DNA of 64,000 bases from Thamnaconus septentrionalis (GCA_009823395.1 CM020511.1:9956001-10020000); one strand, 5' to 3'; shown: positions 22,560 through 37,000, counted from the first letter of the stretch. The notes: generated by a model from the sequence alone, not told the origin. Made by a program: numbers and translations.

Positions 22560-22650
22560 AAAGTCAGACCAATTAAGATTCCTTTATTGTCACTGCACAT
22601 GGCAGCACAATATTCTGTCGTTTTTGTAACTTTTCCAATTCAAAAGAGTA
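22560..22650 (-). mobile_element. Possible LINE 3' tail fragment
   Basis: On the minus strand this contains 'tgacaataaaggaatctt', resembling the 3' end of fish LINEs, with an embedded poly(A)-signal-like AATAAA. It is short and not flanked by a duplication that I can see. Confidence 0.25.
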
Positions 22651-22654
22651 ATAT

Positions 22655-23990
22655 AAATGATAACTTAATAACAACTTGAAACATATAACATATTAACATA
22701 TTAAACTGATGAAGGTTCAAATCAAAACATTTAAACGGGAGCACATGAAGGTGCGTTCGCAACCAAATTTTCTGACCCCTTATTGTGATTTACTATCAAA
22801 CAGTCAGACTGCAATGCAGCTTTCAGAAGAGCAAACAATTATCGCTGTGCCCCGACTTTGTGGAAACGATTTATTTAGAGATGTTGTTTGCTGACAAACG
22901 GATGCAGATCTTCTCATGTAAACACTTATCTCAATCCAGCCAAAGTGTTTTGGCAAATAACTGCTTGCCCTTATGATAACTCTGCAGAAGTGAAAGAAGA
23001 ATTAACAAACAAATTCAATTTTCGGGATCAGTTTAGGGCACCAGCTCAACCGTTTCTTGGACTGAATATTTGCTTTGCTTCGCTCAGAATACGGATGTTT
23101 TACATGAAAGCCAAATAAAGACAAAGAAAAAAGGTTTCTGGTAAATAATAAAACATATTCACAACTGTGGATATTTCAATGGCAACTTGATCACAGGAAA
23201 GATGACAATGAGGTGCGCAACTGATTCATACATATTTCCCAAGTCGCTTTACACATTAAACATGGATTTGCAGGAATCTGCACATAAATCTCTGTTCAGT
23301 GTCATAAAGGCTCAGGTTGAGTACTGGCTGCCTAGTGGGGGTTCATGATCAAACTGTGTGAGACGATTGAGAAAACGCATCGCGTTCTTGTACAATCTTG
23401 TGCCAATTACTTCCCAGTTAGTAATTACAACGCTGTAAAGCACTTTTTAATGTATGTGTGCGCAGATTAATCAATCAACCCACAAGGTGTCATGCTAATG
23501 CTTTTCCATTCACCGAACAGGTTAAGAATTTAACTGTGATCACAGCAGTATTATGCCGAGGCACAGTGTGTTAAATAGCACTTTGGTTCTTTGAATGCTT
23601 AAAAAGCAGTAAGAGGTGAAAGAGATATAAGGAATTATATCTAGTCAAATATTTAGGGTGAAACTAATGTGAGTGGGCAAATTGTTCTACACAATCTCCA
23701 TTGTTACACGTGTTCAAGCTGGTTGTTCAATGAGTAAAACTTGATGGATTTGCTGCCTGGAATTTAAAGAAAAGTTACATTTTACAACACCCTAAAATTT
23801 ACATGAAACTTTTAGGTTCATAGAACGAGGGCTACTGCTATTGCCTGTGCGAATTGTGAGCCTTTAAATAAGACTACAAGGTGCTGGGTAGACAAAGTTG
23901 AGCTTCTGCTTTGGCTAACTCTGTACTACAAAGTGTCTAAACTACAAAAGAATATTACTATAACACAGGGTGACACAAGGCACACAAATG
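22655..23990. other. Unassigned non-coding stretch
   Basis: AT-rich, without recognisable repeats or exons. Confidence 0.4.
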
Positions 23991-23994
23991 TGTA

Positions 23995-24275
23995 GATGTT
24001 GTCGACAGTATTGGACTGGTGGACTAGAATTTGGAGAAGTGAGCTTGCGGTCGCAGGTTTGAATCCCTGGACCTGGAACAGATTTGGGTTGGGAAAGTGT
24101 TACTGTTGTTCTGGATGCTGCTTCTATTCCACCTTCCATTTGGATACACCGCACTGGCGTTATGTGCATGTTCCGGGTGTTAGGTCTTCATGCAACATTG
24201 GAAATTGATAAAGAAAGAGATTGGACAGCAAATGCCCCTGCTCTGTGTGAACATGGCATGAAAAAGGAGTAACGG
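23995..24275 (+). mobile_element. Possible second tRNA-derived SINE
   Basis: A tRNA-like head ('gtggactagaatttggagaagtgagc') is followed by a B-box-like GGTTTGAATCCC at 24056-24067. No target duplication was found, and the body does not match the V-SINE copies. The A box is poor, so chance resemblance is possible. Confidence 0.3.
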
Positions 24276-24279
24276 AAAA

Positions 24280-27200
24280 CAGCAACAACAGTGTTCCAAT
24301 CTGTTCCTGCATTTATTCACACTCACACTTCTTCATCTTGTACTTTGATTCTTTTTTTTTCTGTTTCTGCTCAAAATGCATCTCCGCACTCAGATATGTT
24401 GTTCCTACACGAGTTTCAAATCTTGCCCTGGTACTTGGTTTACTCCTTTTCACTTGCAAAACTTCTATTCTGGGATCTCTTCTATGCTTTCAGATTTTTT
24501 ATTTTTTTTGGTGTAACACAGTCAATATCCAGCAACCAGTTGTTGTAGATAACCTCAGCCGCCTAACTACTTACTGCACATTTTGGAATGTCCTTGTACA
24601 CTGGACAATGTACTCCTCTAAACTTGGCTCATCATTTGTCCCTCTCCAGGATATTATTAAGCTTTTGATTCCAAAAGACAGATCATTTATAGACTATTCA
24701 TCATACCAGCTGCATTCAACATAACATTACATTTTGTTCATCGTAAATGTGCCACAAAATTCAGTCATGGCTTGAACATGGCTGTTGTTTTAGGAAAAGA
24801 GAACATTTACCTTCCTGTGGATGTCCAGTTGGTTGTAACAGGTCTACACCTATTCTGTTTTCTAAGCCTATGACATTTTAATAATAAATAAATAAAACTA
24901 ATAAAAAATAATTATAAAAAAAACATGCACCATTTAAATAATGCATCATTATACATCTACCATGCATTCATTGGGAGAGACGGGATTGGCAGGATTTTAT
25001 TGATGACCATTCCGTTTTTGTTTTATTCTGAATTTATATTGATCATATGATAATTCAGAATGACTGAGACATACACAGAGTTATTATGAATGACCTAGTA
25101 TTGATCTGTATACTGTCTATATACTGTCGATGCACAGTCTACTCAGTTGAGATCTGCCCAAGACACAAAATCAGGAAACTGGCAGGGATCGTTTCATTGG
25201 TCCAAACTAAACCTGGGTTAGGATTAGGACCCCATACTAGCTATTGGATCCTGACTGGGTTGTTTCAAAAAAAAAATTTCTGAGCGAGAGTGAATGGTCG
25301 AAATGAGTCAAAGACATTGAGAACTTGAGTTAATTCACAGCACACCAACAGCCGCCCCCCCACCACTTTTCTCTCAGGGCAAGGAAGAAGTCCCATTAGA
25401 GATCGTAATAAGCTTAATTTGATGCAGCGTGTTAGCTTCTCCAGCTTCTGTCCTGTTTCCAGTGGCTGCACAGAGATAAGTATGATGTACACCCACAGGG
25501 TCAAAATCCACATCCCATCATCTTTTACTTTCCAGCTGGCAGGCTGAAACTGTTGCCTTTAAATCTCAGCTCTGCCCGTGACTGCTGATCTCTTCCCCGA
25601 CGTTTTAGAATAATTTTGCTCTGAAAGTGCCGACGCACTTCAATCACTAATCATTTTCCTCAGACCAAACTGACTTCCCAGGACTGGTACTTTTCATTCT
25701 TAATAAGAGCTTGCAGCAGACAAGAACAGAAACAAAGACATGAAACAAGAAAGGGGAGAGGACTTTTGTTTTAGCCCATAATGTAAAATCAAAAAGCAGA
25801 ATTATTCCTTCTACTAAGAAAGGACAAAAGTTACTGCCTGCCTTTTTTGTGCAGTGAATCCATTGTTAAAAAAAAAAAAAAAATTAACATGCAAACACAC
25901 AAGATATCAGAATACGCTTTTCAAGCATGTGAAAAAAGAAAAAAAAAAAGTTTCCCTAACCTTGACTCTGTGTGTGGAATTTATTCTGTAAAAGTTACTG
26001 AACAAACTTAACTACTTGCCTCAGTTTACTGTGTGAAAGTCTGCTGCCCTTATAACTACTGTGTTAACAGAGGGATCGATCTTGGGGGAGTGCATTTTAC
26101 CTGCCTACAAAGTCAGGAATATGGCTATGTTTAGGCAGTGCTTTTATATGGATGGCCTTTTTGTCCTCTGTTTTAATCAAAAAAATGTTCACAGTGCCAA
26201 CTGGCAAAATATTGAGGTGTCCTTTGGGTAGAAACATTTGGCCTAATTTTCTAGGATCCTGGAAAGCACAGGTAGATTTGATTTCACACACAAACATATT
26301 GCTTTTAGTTTGTTACATTGTATATAAACATTGGTGGAAAAAGTCAGCAAATAATTCATGATTGGTAAATAATGTCTGTCTTTTAATGGAAATTCATATG
26401 CAGCAGAGTAAGCAGATATGCTGTTGCCGGGACTTTGTGACCTGCCTTTTCATTTTTACAAATGGAAACCTGTATGCACTGTGTTGTATTTTAAAATGTA
26501 TCGCATGCTGCGTGCATTTAATTTCCTGCTCGGGGCGATGTGATCTTTGTGAATTTACACAAACTGAGAGCAACGGTGCATATCGCGGAGCAAGCGGAGC
26601 GAAGTGGGGCTCCAGAGATCCAGATGTGACGCTGTGTCAGTTCAAAAACTGACTGAAATGCAGATGCAGTATGTGGAATTTCAGCCTCGGCAGAAGGTGG
26701 AATTTGCCCTGTTTAGTCATGGACCTAAGGTTGGAAAAAGAAGAACTAAAAACTGTTTCCTTCACTCCTTTTCTCCTTGCTTTTGAAATGGTAATACATG
26801 AGTAAAAGTGACATCAGGTTCACAGGTTTTTAAGATGCTCTTAAAATGTTTAGTAATGGAAAAGTTGATTGCTTGACAAAAAAAAAAAAGCAACTGCACA
26901 GCTAACATTTTCTATTCTGACATTTACATACTGCAATCCATCCCATCGCGATACACAGTATTTGCATCAGTTGTTGATGGATAACAGGTCATTTATACTC
27001 ATAAATGGTTTAGTGTGGCTGATTCTTATCTACAGATTCTTGAAAAGTTGAGGACAGAAATGGGAGCTGTTCAGTGGTGCACAAACACTATCACGATGCC
27101 GGCGTAAAGAATGTCATTCACACAGAGGGGCTGTATTCAAAACCATCTATTGTGTGTAACTGCTGCAGGCTGATCACATTGTACTTCCTGCATTCAGACA

Positions 27201-29725
27201 CTGAGCAGCGTAAAAGCTCGCAGTTAAAAATGAAACAAACCTGAACAAGGTGTTCACAAACAGAGCAAATCTTACAAAGACAAAAGAGAAGTTTAATTGC
27301 TTAACCCCTGACTTTTCTTCAGCCATTTGTCTGGAAAGGATGAGCATTATTATTTTAAGCGGAATTATGCAACTTGGTTGCTTCTTCGCTGTTCTGTTAC
27401 AGTTTTGGTCTATAGGGCTCCCCCTCGAGTTTTGTCGTGGATATTACTGTGAATTCTCAGATGCTCGTTCTCCTTCTTCGCTTCCTCAGAAAAAAAGCAT
27501 CTCTTCTTTTCTGTTCGCTCTGCGCTGGTTGGCTCTTGCAGCTAGCTTCTAGTACCTGGCTAGGAGCGTATGTTTGTGTTGTCTTGCTGAAAAGCAGTCC
27601 AATGTTTGTCATAGTTACGAGACAAGATCTTGCAAGGCCAGTTTTCAATTAGGAGACACTATGAGGGGTGTGACACAATATTGTATTAATATTGTGTCAA
27701 TGTCTTGCCCTTGTGACTCATTAGACTGCTAGCAAGGATGAGTATCGCTAGTTGTTAGCTCAGCTTCGGGGTATATGAACATCAGGATTGGTGTGTAAAA
27801 TATTCTACAATAAATTTCAATGCATTGTTTTCTGTGAGATGCAGGGTATCGACAGATAATATGCAAACACGGAAAGCCTAAGCCAATAGGTTAGTTGACT
27901 GACTTGTTTAAGTTATGAAGATCTTTAGGGAAAGTGCAACACAATTAGGGCTATTTCACTAATTCTTTTCTTCTGTGACCAAATGGGACACAGCGAACTG
28001 CCTTTTAGCTCTGCTGGAAATTAAATCCATTGTTGTTTTGAAATGTTTACATTGCTCTCATGCATGCATGAATTATTCTTTAGCTCATCTACATGCATTT
28101 ATTGTCACCACCTTGTGGCGGCACTACCAGCTCAAATCAAGCGGCACTCCTACTGGTAAATACATAATACATATTTCTTATTTTATTATCCCCACTGGCA
28201 ACTGTAGGCCTGTCCAATCGACATTTTTGTAGTTTGGGTTTTTTGGATTGACCAACAACACCTAATTATATCACAGCAACACCTGAGCCAGACAAATAGA
28301 AATGTGCTTTTGCTGCCACTGCCTCTAGAACTGTATAATTATGGTAAAAATGTTGCACAGTTCCTCTTTAATAAAGTATTTTCTGTGTGGGTGGGGCTAT
28401 CTATGATTTGTGACTTGTACATTTTCCACCAGGTCTCCATCTTGTTGTTCTGGAGATGCTACTCAGCCCGTTGTCTAATTTGCCTTCATGGCCTCAAGTG
28501 GAAATATCTGCAAATTTTCTGTTTTTTTTTTTTTTTAACTTTACTGAAGGTAGTCTATCTAAATCCCAGACTGCAGTTCCACATCACTATGTCAGCTCAA
28601 GCATACGCACAAAATAATAGACGTTTATTCTATAAAATTATACCTTTCTCCTCCTTCCCTTGCTTCTGAAAATCCCAGTGCACCCAAAATGGTCTTAGTC
28701 ATTTATTCTAAAGGATGTGGGGGGGAAAGCCTCATTACACAGTTAACATAAAATGTGAAAACATATCCTTCACATAGCGACATAGGAAGAACCAATTAAA
28801 TAGATAATGAGGTGAAATGAGGTACCTGAAAATGATATTTACATTGGTTTAAACAGTGAAACGTCACTAAATACATGGTTTACAACTATTATTATTTATT
28901 ATTATTATTATCATCATCATCATTATTACTATTATTATTAGAAATCACTCTCCTGCTTCACTCTGAGCTGAAATGTCTTTAATAGACTTTAATATAATGA
29001 CCTAGATCATTTTAGATCTTTTTTTTTTTTTTTTTCAAATTTGCACACATTAAAAAGGTCTTGGAAAACCATTATCTCTTTTTATCCAGACAAATGTATT
29101 ATATTTCTCTGAATCTTTGTTACCACCATCAATCTTTTCTATAATGAATGAACCAGACTACAGTCCACTGCTGTGTCTGTGCAGGCCTGGCAGGCTGGAA
29201 CCACAGTGGCAAAACTGATGCTAATTTCTCCCTTCCTCTTCCATATTTAAACCAGTGTTCAAACAGTGGTTTAAATAGCTGCAGTAGTACATCATTAGCT
29301 CTTCTCTTGGCTCTGTGTGCCGAACTGTAGGAGGGTGGAAATAAATCAACATTTTACTGCTCCTCAGGGCTCTCTGGATCAGACTGAGCTCTGCAGTGAG
29401 AAATTAAAGGCTTTCCTAATGGGCCACACAGCTGAGACGTATTACAGTATCTGAGAGCACAACAGTTTCTCTTATAGCCACGTTGGGGAGAAGGAGAGGT
29501 TGGACTCCTTTGTCAAAACAACACAACACTGCTTCAGTGGGGATCTCGAAGAAATGCAGCGGTGCTGACAGCTACAAAAGAGAGATGTCACGAAGAATGA
29601 TTCCTTAACATTCTGTCGCCACTCTGTCACAGGCTGGTAGTTCAGATGTTACAGCGGCAAGTAAAACAATTGCAAGTCTGGATAGATTTTTCAAATTGTT
29701 GGTAACATTGTATTAAATTTCTGGG
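24280..29725. other. Gene-free, AT-rich stretch
   Basis: It contains poly-A at 25868-25882 and 26878-26889, poly-T at 28520-28535 and 29019-29035, and an ATT/ATC microsatellite at about 28890-28940. Frames up to 128 aa (24338-24724) are hydrophobic translations of T-rich DNA. No exon or element is recognised with confidence. Confidence 0.35.
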
Positions 29726-29731
29726 AAATTC

Positions 29732-29901
29732 TGGAAACTCTAAATTGTCCGCAGGTGTGTATGTGAGTGTGAATGTATGTGAGTGTATGTCGACTTGTCC
29801 AGGGTGTCACCCTGCCTTCACCCTATGGCAGCTGCGGTAGGCTCCAGCAGACCCCCGTGGGAGGAAGCGGGTATTGAAAAAGGATTGAAAATGGATAGAT
29901 G
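29732..29901 (+). mobile_element. 5'-truncated V-SINE copy
   Basis: Parallels the 3' half of the SINE at 827-1192: 'actctaaattg', 'tgtatgtgagtgtgaatg', 'cgacttgtccagggtgtcaccctgccttc', 'taggctccagcagacccc' and 'aagcgggtattgaa'. There is a small internal deletion around the 'ccctgaacagg' block. The tail has mutated to 'aaaatggatagatg'. Confidence 0.8.
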
Positions 29902-29904
29902 ATT

Positions 29905-31260
29905 TAGCTTAATTGGCCAATCAAACTCAAACTTTAAACACATAGATGCACACACAGAAAAAACAATAGGAGCACTTTTTTGTTTTTTTTTAAAGAAAGA
30001 AGATAATTCTGCTGACTGCTGAGTGAGACACACCTATGATAAAAAAATAAAATAAATAATACCCAAAACAATGACAATGATGTAAAAATCATCATTTAAG
30101 TAACAATCTTATTATTTTTTTTATTTTTATTTTTTTTAACATTTACAATTTTTAGACATTATGGTTTACTGTATGTAAACTGTACTGATTATGAATGGGG
30201 TATCTGAAAAACTACCCAATATAAACTAGTTTTGGTAACCTCAAGAAGTTGGTCAAAAAAAGACCCATGACCTGAGAAAATGCAATTTCATAGCCATACA
30301 CTGTAACTAAAGAAAACAACTTCTGAAAAATAAAGCCAGTGCCACGAACGCATGGAACACAAAAGTAACACAAAGAGCAGGGTATGGTCTCAGATTTGGT
30401 TACTATACTGAAACAGCATTATGGAACTCACCATGAAAGCACAATGAAACAAAAGAGGGTTAAAGGTTCATATAACCTGCCTATAGGCCAACCCGTGATG
30501 GATTGCCTCTTAATTCAGTGATATCATTGCCCATCGATCTGCTTTTCAAATCCGAGGGAAATCTTTGCAGAGAAAATGCTGGCAAGACAAAGCCGTGCAG
30601 ATGGTTGGCGACAGCATATTAAAGGTCTCTGTGGTTCAGCGGTCAGCATTAATGGGCTGTCCAAATCTTTGCTTCCATCAAGTTTCTCCACACACAGCTA
30701 CAATATTATGATGAAGCTCCCGGATGCAGAGGTCAGACGTTCAAGAAAATGGAATTGGTTCCAAACAGAGACATTATTGTTACTCACAGCATCAAAGATG
30801 GGTCGCTTCAGTTGGATGTTAGAGTCTCAGCAACCCTGCTTATCGTCGCGAGGGGAATTGCTTCACGTCCGTGTCCATAATTTGGAATTCTTTTTTTCAT
30901 CTACGGGGTCGCTGGATTTCTTCATGTAGCCGTTTGTGTGCTCCAGCTAACAATGAGGATCATTTAGTTTAAGACCTCAACCATGCAAGTTTGTTCAATT
31001 TTAATATTTCCACACTGTGACAACCCCAAGTGGGTGGGGTTGTTTTTGTCTGTGCGTGCGCAGTCTCTCTCTCTCTTCCACTGCCTGATCGCTCATGTGC
31101 TTCAGGTGTGCGTACTTCTGAGAAGGCGGGGCAACGTGGATAAACACCTGCAGAGCTCACCTGCGTTCGCTCTGCGACGCTGCTGTCAACTACTCGTCAT
31201 GCACCGGCTGGAGCCTGCAGCTTACCTGCTATCTTGTTATGATTAGTTTGCTTACAACAC
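29905..31260. other. Unassigned non-coding stretch
   Basis: AT-rich with a T/A-rich block at about 30110-30140. The 117-codon frame at 30576-30929 has no recognisable domain and no convincing splice sites. Confidence 0.35.
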
Positions 31261-31264
31261 ACAT

Positions 31265-31760
31265 ATATGCTGTGTCTCAATTCAGGGTCTGCACCCTTCA
31301 AACCGAGTGTCCTCCGTCTGAAGGAAGCGTTCTTCGAGGACCCAAACCTCCCCGGTAACCACACGGGACGGTCTAGCCTTCGGCGTATTTCCTCGTTGCG
31401 TCACCGCCGGTCCCTCCTGCTGGCCATCCCCGGAAGTGACGTTTTCATAGCATCAAGCTAATCATTGGTTAGTCATCTAACGATGGCGTTGGAAGTTCAA
31501 ATAAATAAAAACCCGGTGTTAAAAATTAATATTTTATGTGAAATTTAATACTTTCAATACTTTCTAATTTCAGCTGACTTCCCAGGATCCCACGATGCTT
31601 TGCAGCAGCACGCAAAGCATCATGGGATACATAAGTACGCGACGGATAGTAGCGGTGCAGCCTTGGAAATCGGCTAAAACGAGGGCGCATTCCCTCGTTG
31701 CTTTGGTTGTCAGAGAGTTGAGCCAGCTCTGACAACAACACACACACACACACACACAAA
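31265..31760. mobile_element. Probable DNA-transposon relic with internal hairpin
   Basis: The left end 'ctgtgtctcaattcagggtctgcacccttc' is of a type frequent at ends of fish non-autonomous DNA transposons, from memory. The interior holds a 17-bp inverted repeat with one mismatch (31587-31603 and 31612-31628). The right side is CpG-containing and runs into a (CA)n at about 31738-31758. Boundaries and superfamily are uncertain. Confidence 0.35.
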
Positions 31761-31764
31761 AAAA

Positions 31765-33355
31765 AACTGATCTTGAATACACTTGGATATATGGCTTTTG
31801 ATTAGCTTTATGAGAGTTATATATTAACTTTTTTACCTTTCTTAATCAAGGTCGTTCAGTCATGCTGGAGATTTTCTTGTAGAAGGATATTTATATTTTT
31901 TCTCTTTCTGTCTACTGACATTGGACTGTAAAAGCACTGGATTTGGTTCAGTCACATGAAAAGCGCAAAACATTAAACAAGACCAAAATCACATTAGCTG
32001 TCCTGCAAAAAAAAAGAAAAAAAAAGCCTATTATTACAACACTTAATTTCATGTTAATTCTTCAAAATGTGTCTAATATATTAGCACATGCTCGGAGTCT
32101 TATTGCAATATTCAGTTCAGGTTACAGCGCGGTGTGGTTACTGCTGTAACAAAAGCTGGAGTGACGATCATTAACAGGAAGCATTTTCTCTGACGGTGCT
32201 GCATTTGACTTACTTCGGGAAACGGAACCTGACTAAACAAACTGCTGACACTTCAAACCCGATGTGGACACGGAGGGGCTGTCCTCTAATGATGATCCCC
32301 TGAAAGCTGATAGCATCGATTGCTCATGTGAAGTGTTTCCTTCGTGTTGTTTGTCATAAGTTTGTATGCGCGTGCACCGACGTCTAAAGGAAATGGAGCA
32401 AGCCAGAGCATAGACGTTAGAATGGCAAGGTGTGTTTTATAGTCATGTGGATAAATTTTGTATTATTACATCTTACAGATGTAATAATACAAAATACGGT
32501 TTTATTCACACTTATTTTGCTTGAACTCAAAAAAAAAAAAATACCACTGAATACGTGATATTAATGGTGCACCACATCCCAGGTGGAATATGAGGCTTTG
32601 AAATGGATGGAGTTTCACAGATATGTGCTTTGTAAGCAGTGTGCCTAACCTTATTGTGTGAATAATTTATGTTAAGGCCTGCCCTATACAATCACATTAA
32701 GAAGCAATGGGAGATGCTCGAGATGTGCTATGAAGCCTCTTCAAGTGTAATTAAAGCCACGGGGAGTGATCAGCTTCACTCCTCCCCCTCACTTCAAGAA
32801 GGTAAAAGCATTATTTTACGCAATGCCACTCTACCTAATATGTAAACATATGAACATATATGTTTGTCTGGTTTCTTTCGGCTTGTTCCCTTGCAGTATT
32901 TTGTGTTTGCCATGAGTGTTCATATTCTGGACTTTTCACTGAACTGTCACTGTATGGGCTTCAATCAGATTTCTTCTCGGTGCCTCCTCCCTGCTAGCCA
33001 CTTAACATGAAGGCCCATCTCACAACTTAATGATGTGGATGATTCATCTCGGCACCCAAAATAACTCATTATCTCATAAGGCTACCGACACATTTGGGAG
33101 TCTCTGCACTCTGTCATGTTGTCACCCCGTCCACCACTTGCACGGCTTCTCGCAGGAAGCGGAGCGCCGGCTGTGCTGCGCCTCCCTGGTTACTAAATAA
33201 AAGTGTCGCCGGAAATGAGCTGTTGTTAAGGAACAGCAGGAGAAGAATGTGAAGAATGAGAGGAAATGAGGTTGATTAGGTTGGAATCAGTGTCTCAGCG
33301 AGCCACCCCAAGAAGACAACGGCACGGTTAATTGGTTGGAAAGATGTGTGGGTTC

Positions 33356-33360
<5 letters not shown>
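31765..33360. other. Non-coding stretch with repeat-poor segment
   Basis: It includes a perfect hairpin at 32456-32494 (see findings) and a repeat-poor, moderately GC stretch at 32640-33340 that has the look of possibly conserved non-coding DNA. No exon seen. Confidence 0.35.

Positions 33361-33364
<4 letters not shown>

Positions 33365-33410
<46 letters not shown>
33365..33410. repeat. (TA)n microsatellite
   Basis: About 45 bp of alternating TA with one slip near 33401. Confidence 0.95.
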
Positions 33411-33414
33411 TCTA

Positions 33415-36400
33415 TTTTGATCTTTCTTTGAATCTAATATTATTATTACAGTAAGCCAACCTCTGTAATCTGCTCTGGTTTAGTCCAGTATTTTCCTCGT
33501 AAACGTGGAGACGTAGTTCACTGTCAGGGAACCATGGGCGGCCAGGAATAAATGAAGGAATAATAAAAGTATTATGTCTTAATTAAGGTCTTATTTTTTA
33601 TTCATAAATTCTAGGCAAGTTTCCAACTCCTTCTATGACCATGACATGTCTCCAACACAAAAACCACATAGTAGCAAGACTGCAGTAGCACATTACCACC
33701 ATTTATGCATGTTTATGTTTAATGTACCACTTCAACCATTTCACAAGCTGTCTTTCTTTCCGTACATCAGGTTGATTAACTTTGTGTTTGTACAATTTTA
33801 AAATGAGGCTTAAACAATTGCTGTTTGAAACTGCTTATGTTACTTAAGCATTGTATCAAAGTTTTTCTATAATAATACCACTCTTTGGAGAAAGCGCTGA
33901 TGAAAACAAAACAAACAGGAAAAACAAACAAAAAACAGCAAGCATATATTGTGTTTTCACTGCTGGCATGGCAAACACAACATTTGCAACAATTGCTGTG
34001 CATGCGTACGCATAAAAGGGAGAGAAGAAGAAGACGACAACTGTGTGCACAGGTGAGCAGGTAACGAGGAGCGTGGAGTGGACGTCCACAGCTGAGGAAG
34101 AAAACAGTTGTACTCACGTCTGGGATTCACGGCAAGAAAATCTGCAAGCTAGTTTCGGTGGGAGTTACCAACTTTATGTTTGCCCGACGTTTATCGGACT
34201 GTAACTCGACTGTAACTCTTTAACTACGCGTTAGCCAAGCGAGTGTGTCATTAGCGGCGTACAGAAGGCTAGCGGCTGTTAGCTAACACAGCTAATCATG
34301 CCATCTTCGCCTGCACGTATTCCGACCCGGAAGCAAAGGACTACCAGCTTGCGCTCTGCGCCATCCTGGAAGCTCAGAGTTCCACTGCCTACGTGAACTC
34401 CACCGTGGGCGTGCTCTCCTGCTAGCGCCACCTTCTGCACAGACAACTGCGAGCTGTCACTACTTCTGGAGGACGCCACATAGGTACTGACCCGTTTTGT
34501 ATTTCGTTTCATTGGGAATGAAGTGACCGCTGAGTTTTTTTGGTCCCCACGAACCCAATTCCGACCTGCAATGGTTTTATTTCGCTATACATTCTGTTAT
34601 CTTTTTCCCTTGCCAGCTTAGTATAAAGGTGTGTGCACCCAGAGTTGATCATTATTGACACTGAGTTGGTTGGAAAAAAAAAGGTCTGTTTTGCAAAGTG
34701 AACACTTTAACCAAAACAAAAAGTACACTTGTTTTCAGTTCTATTTTCCTCGTAATTAAGTAAGCAAATATATGTATATATATATATAAAGTTTGCCTCT
34801 GTGGTGATATGGTTTGATGGAATCCGGCAGAACTGAATAACTTTATGCAACTATATAATTTAAAAATCAACTAAAGTTGTGCCATTATACAAAGTATGCA
34901 GCACAGAAATTCCACATTGCATCAAGACTTCAAGTACAACTCCTATTCAGTATATGTGCAAATGTTTCAGACGACTGTTGTGATAGGTGCATAAGTGGTG
35001 GTTGAGTATGTTAAGTAGGCTCTGGCATGTTGAGTGGCAGAGTGGTATGGTAGTAACCACCTTCAACTGTGGCTCTAAAATCAAAGGATTAGTGATAGAT
35101 TTGAGGATGTACAAAGTGATCCAATGCAGAGTGAAACAACCCAGGTGGTCCACAAATGAGGCACTGCCGAGAGAGCCTGGGAGGGTTGCATGTTCATTTT
35201 AAGGAGGCTGAGGTCATTGACGTGCGCAACAAATTGACTATGATGTTTTATGGCTCTGCAGTGGCAAGGGCCCATTTTTACTTGATGGTGTGTAAGGGTG
35301 TTGCCATCAAGGACAATGAGGCGAGCTCAAGTTGCTAAGCACCGGCATTATTTTGTCATCTTGAGAAAAATATTTCTTAAACCATGCAGTAATAGAAGCT
35401 GAGCACCTCTCACACGTGCCGCCCCTGCTTCCCACAAAGAGTTGTCATGAAATCAGACAATGAAATGTTTAGCTACACATTTATGTAACCTCAGTCCTAC
35501 AGCCTGGGACCCATAACATTGTGTACATCAGTGTCGGCTATCTCTCCGCTAATTTGTTTGTTTGTTGTAATTGCAGCACAGCATTTTTATGTGCTTCATC
35601 ATCATGTATTATATTATTGTATTGTATTGTATTGTATCATCATGTAAACAAACAAAAGCAAACTTAATTATTATGCGCTTCACACCATTCAATGGAAACA
35701 CCTGCAAATTGCAATTGTATTTTGTCGAAATTTTAGAAAAACAATTTTAGAAAAAAAAAAAACTGTAATGGAAACACAGCTTGTGTGACTCAAGAGTTGG
35801 ACGATACATACAAATCATGAAGAATATTTTTTATTATTATTATTATGACATGGTTAATAGGTGCTAGTAGAGAGTGAGGTCCCTGTCCCGCTTGCAGGGT
35901 TAGTCATGTTAGTTTTTTCACTCTCTGAGTGAATTGCTGTCTTTTATTTTAAAAGCCATGAATTTGTTTCTATTTCCTGTACAGGAACACAATTCAGCAT
36001 TTGAACTTAAAATAACAATTTAAGGATTTAAGAAGTAGACATTTATGTCATTGTTTTGATCATAACTAGCGATTGTTATAATGGTGTAACATATTTGTAA
36101 CTAGCTAACTAACCTACAGCTCTTCTCCCCGAGCCCTGCTTTTTATTAGCACGGTTGGAGGGTTTATTAGAGCAGTAACATTCGTACACAGGGCAAAGTA
36201 AAGCGGCAAGACTTGTGCAACACAGGTCGCTCATGCATAAAACATCAGTCCTCCTGCCTCTTTAAAACAGGGAACTGTCACTCCTGGTTAGACCCAGCCC
36301 TGAACCGCATTAGACTCCATCCTCACACAGCCTTCGCCCCGGCCCATCCGCACATTAACACGTCTGCTTCCATTACGACACCATGCAACCGGCGGTGTGA

Positions 36401-37000
36401 GGAAAACAAAACAAAAAAGCAAAGAGCAAAAGGAAAGAAAAAAAAACACACACACAAAAAAACCCCAACTTGATTTAATAAGACAGAACACAGAGACATA
36501 AAATACAAGAGCAATCGAGGCTCAAAGAGGAACGCGCGCTGCAGTTAGCTTCCAGTTTAGTTTAGCAAAGTTTTCATGACATTATTCAGCTAAATCCAAA
36601 CTTTTACTCCCAACACGCAAGCACACACAAACTCATTTTCCCCATCTTCGCAGCCCCCACCCACCCCCACCTCCGAACTCTCCCCTCCACCCCCCTTCAG
36701 GTTTACCTCTATGTGAATCTCCATGCAAAAATAAGTGTTGTTCTGTTCCGCCACTGATCAACTGTAGATTTCCCCTCCCTATATATACATGGTTTACAGA
36801 CAATCAGCAAAAATACTGGACTGGTTCATTACACTTTCATGTTGACTGCTAGGTCTTGCAATACCTGACTACTGTTTCCATTGGATGCCATTTATCACTT
36901 GAGCTTCAGCCTCCACAAATGCACTCGTACAGCCTGAAAAAGTGTCAAAATGGTTCCCGCCGCTGAGAGGGAAAGAGGACTACAGAGTCTTTATCGCCCT

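Noticed and set aside
24056..24067. tRNA-like B box GGTTTGAATCCC as a functional tRNA
   Set aside because: No matching acceptor stem or good A box; kept only as a weak SINE candidate.
34298..34396. 32-codon ATG frame starting MPSSPARIPTRKQ in CpG-containing DNA
   Set aside because: Short, without Kozak or splice support; too weak to call as an ORF1 or first exon.
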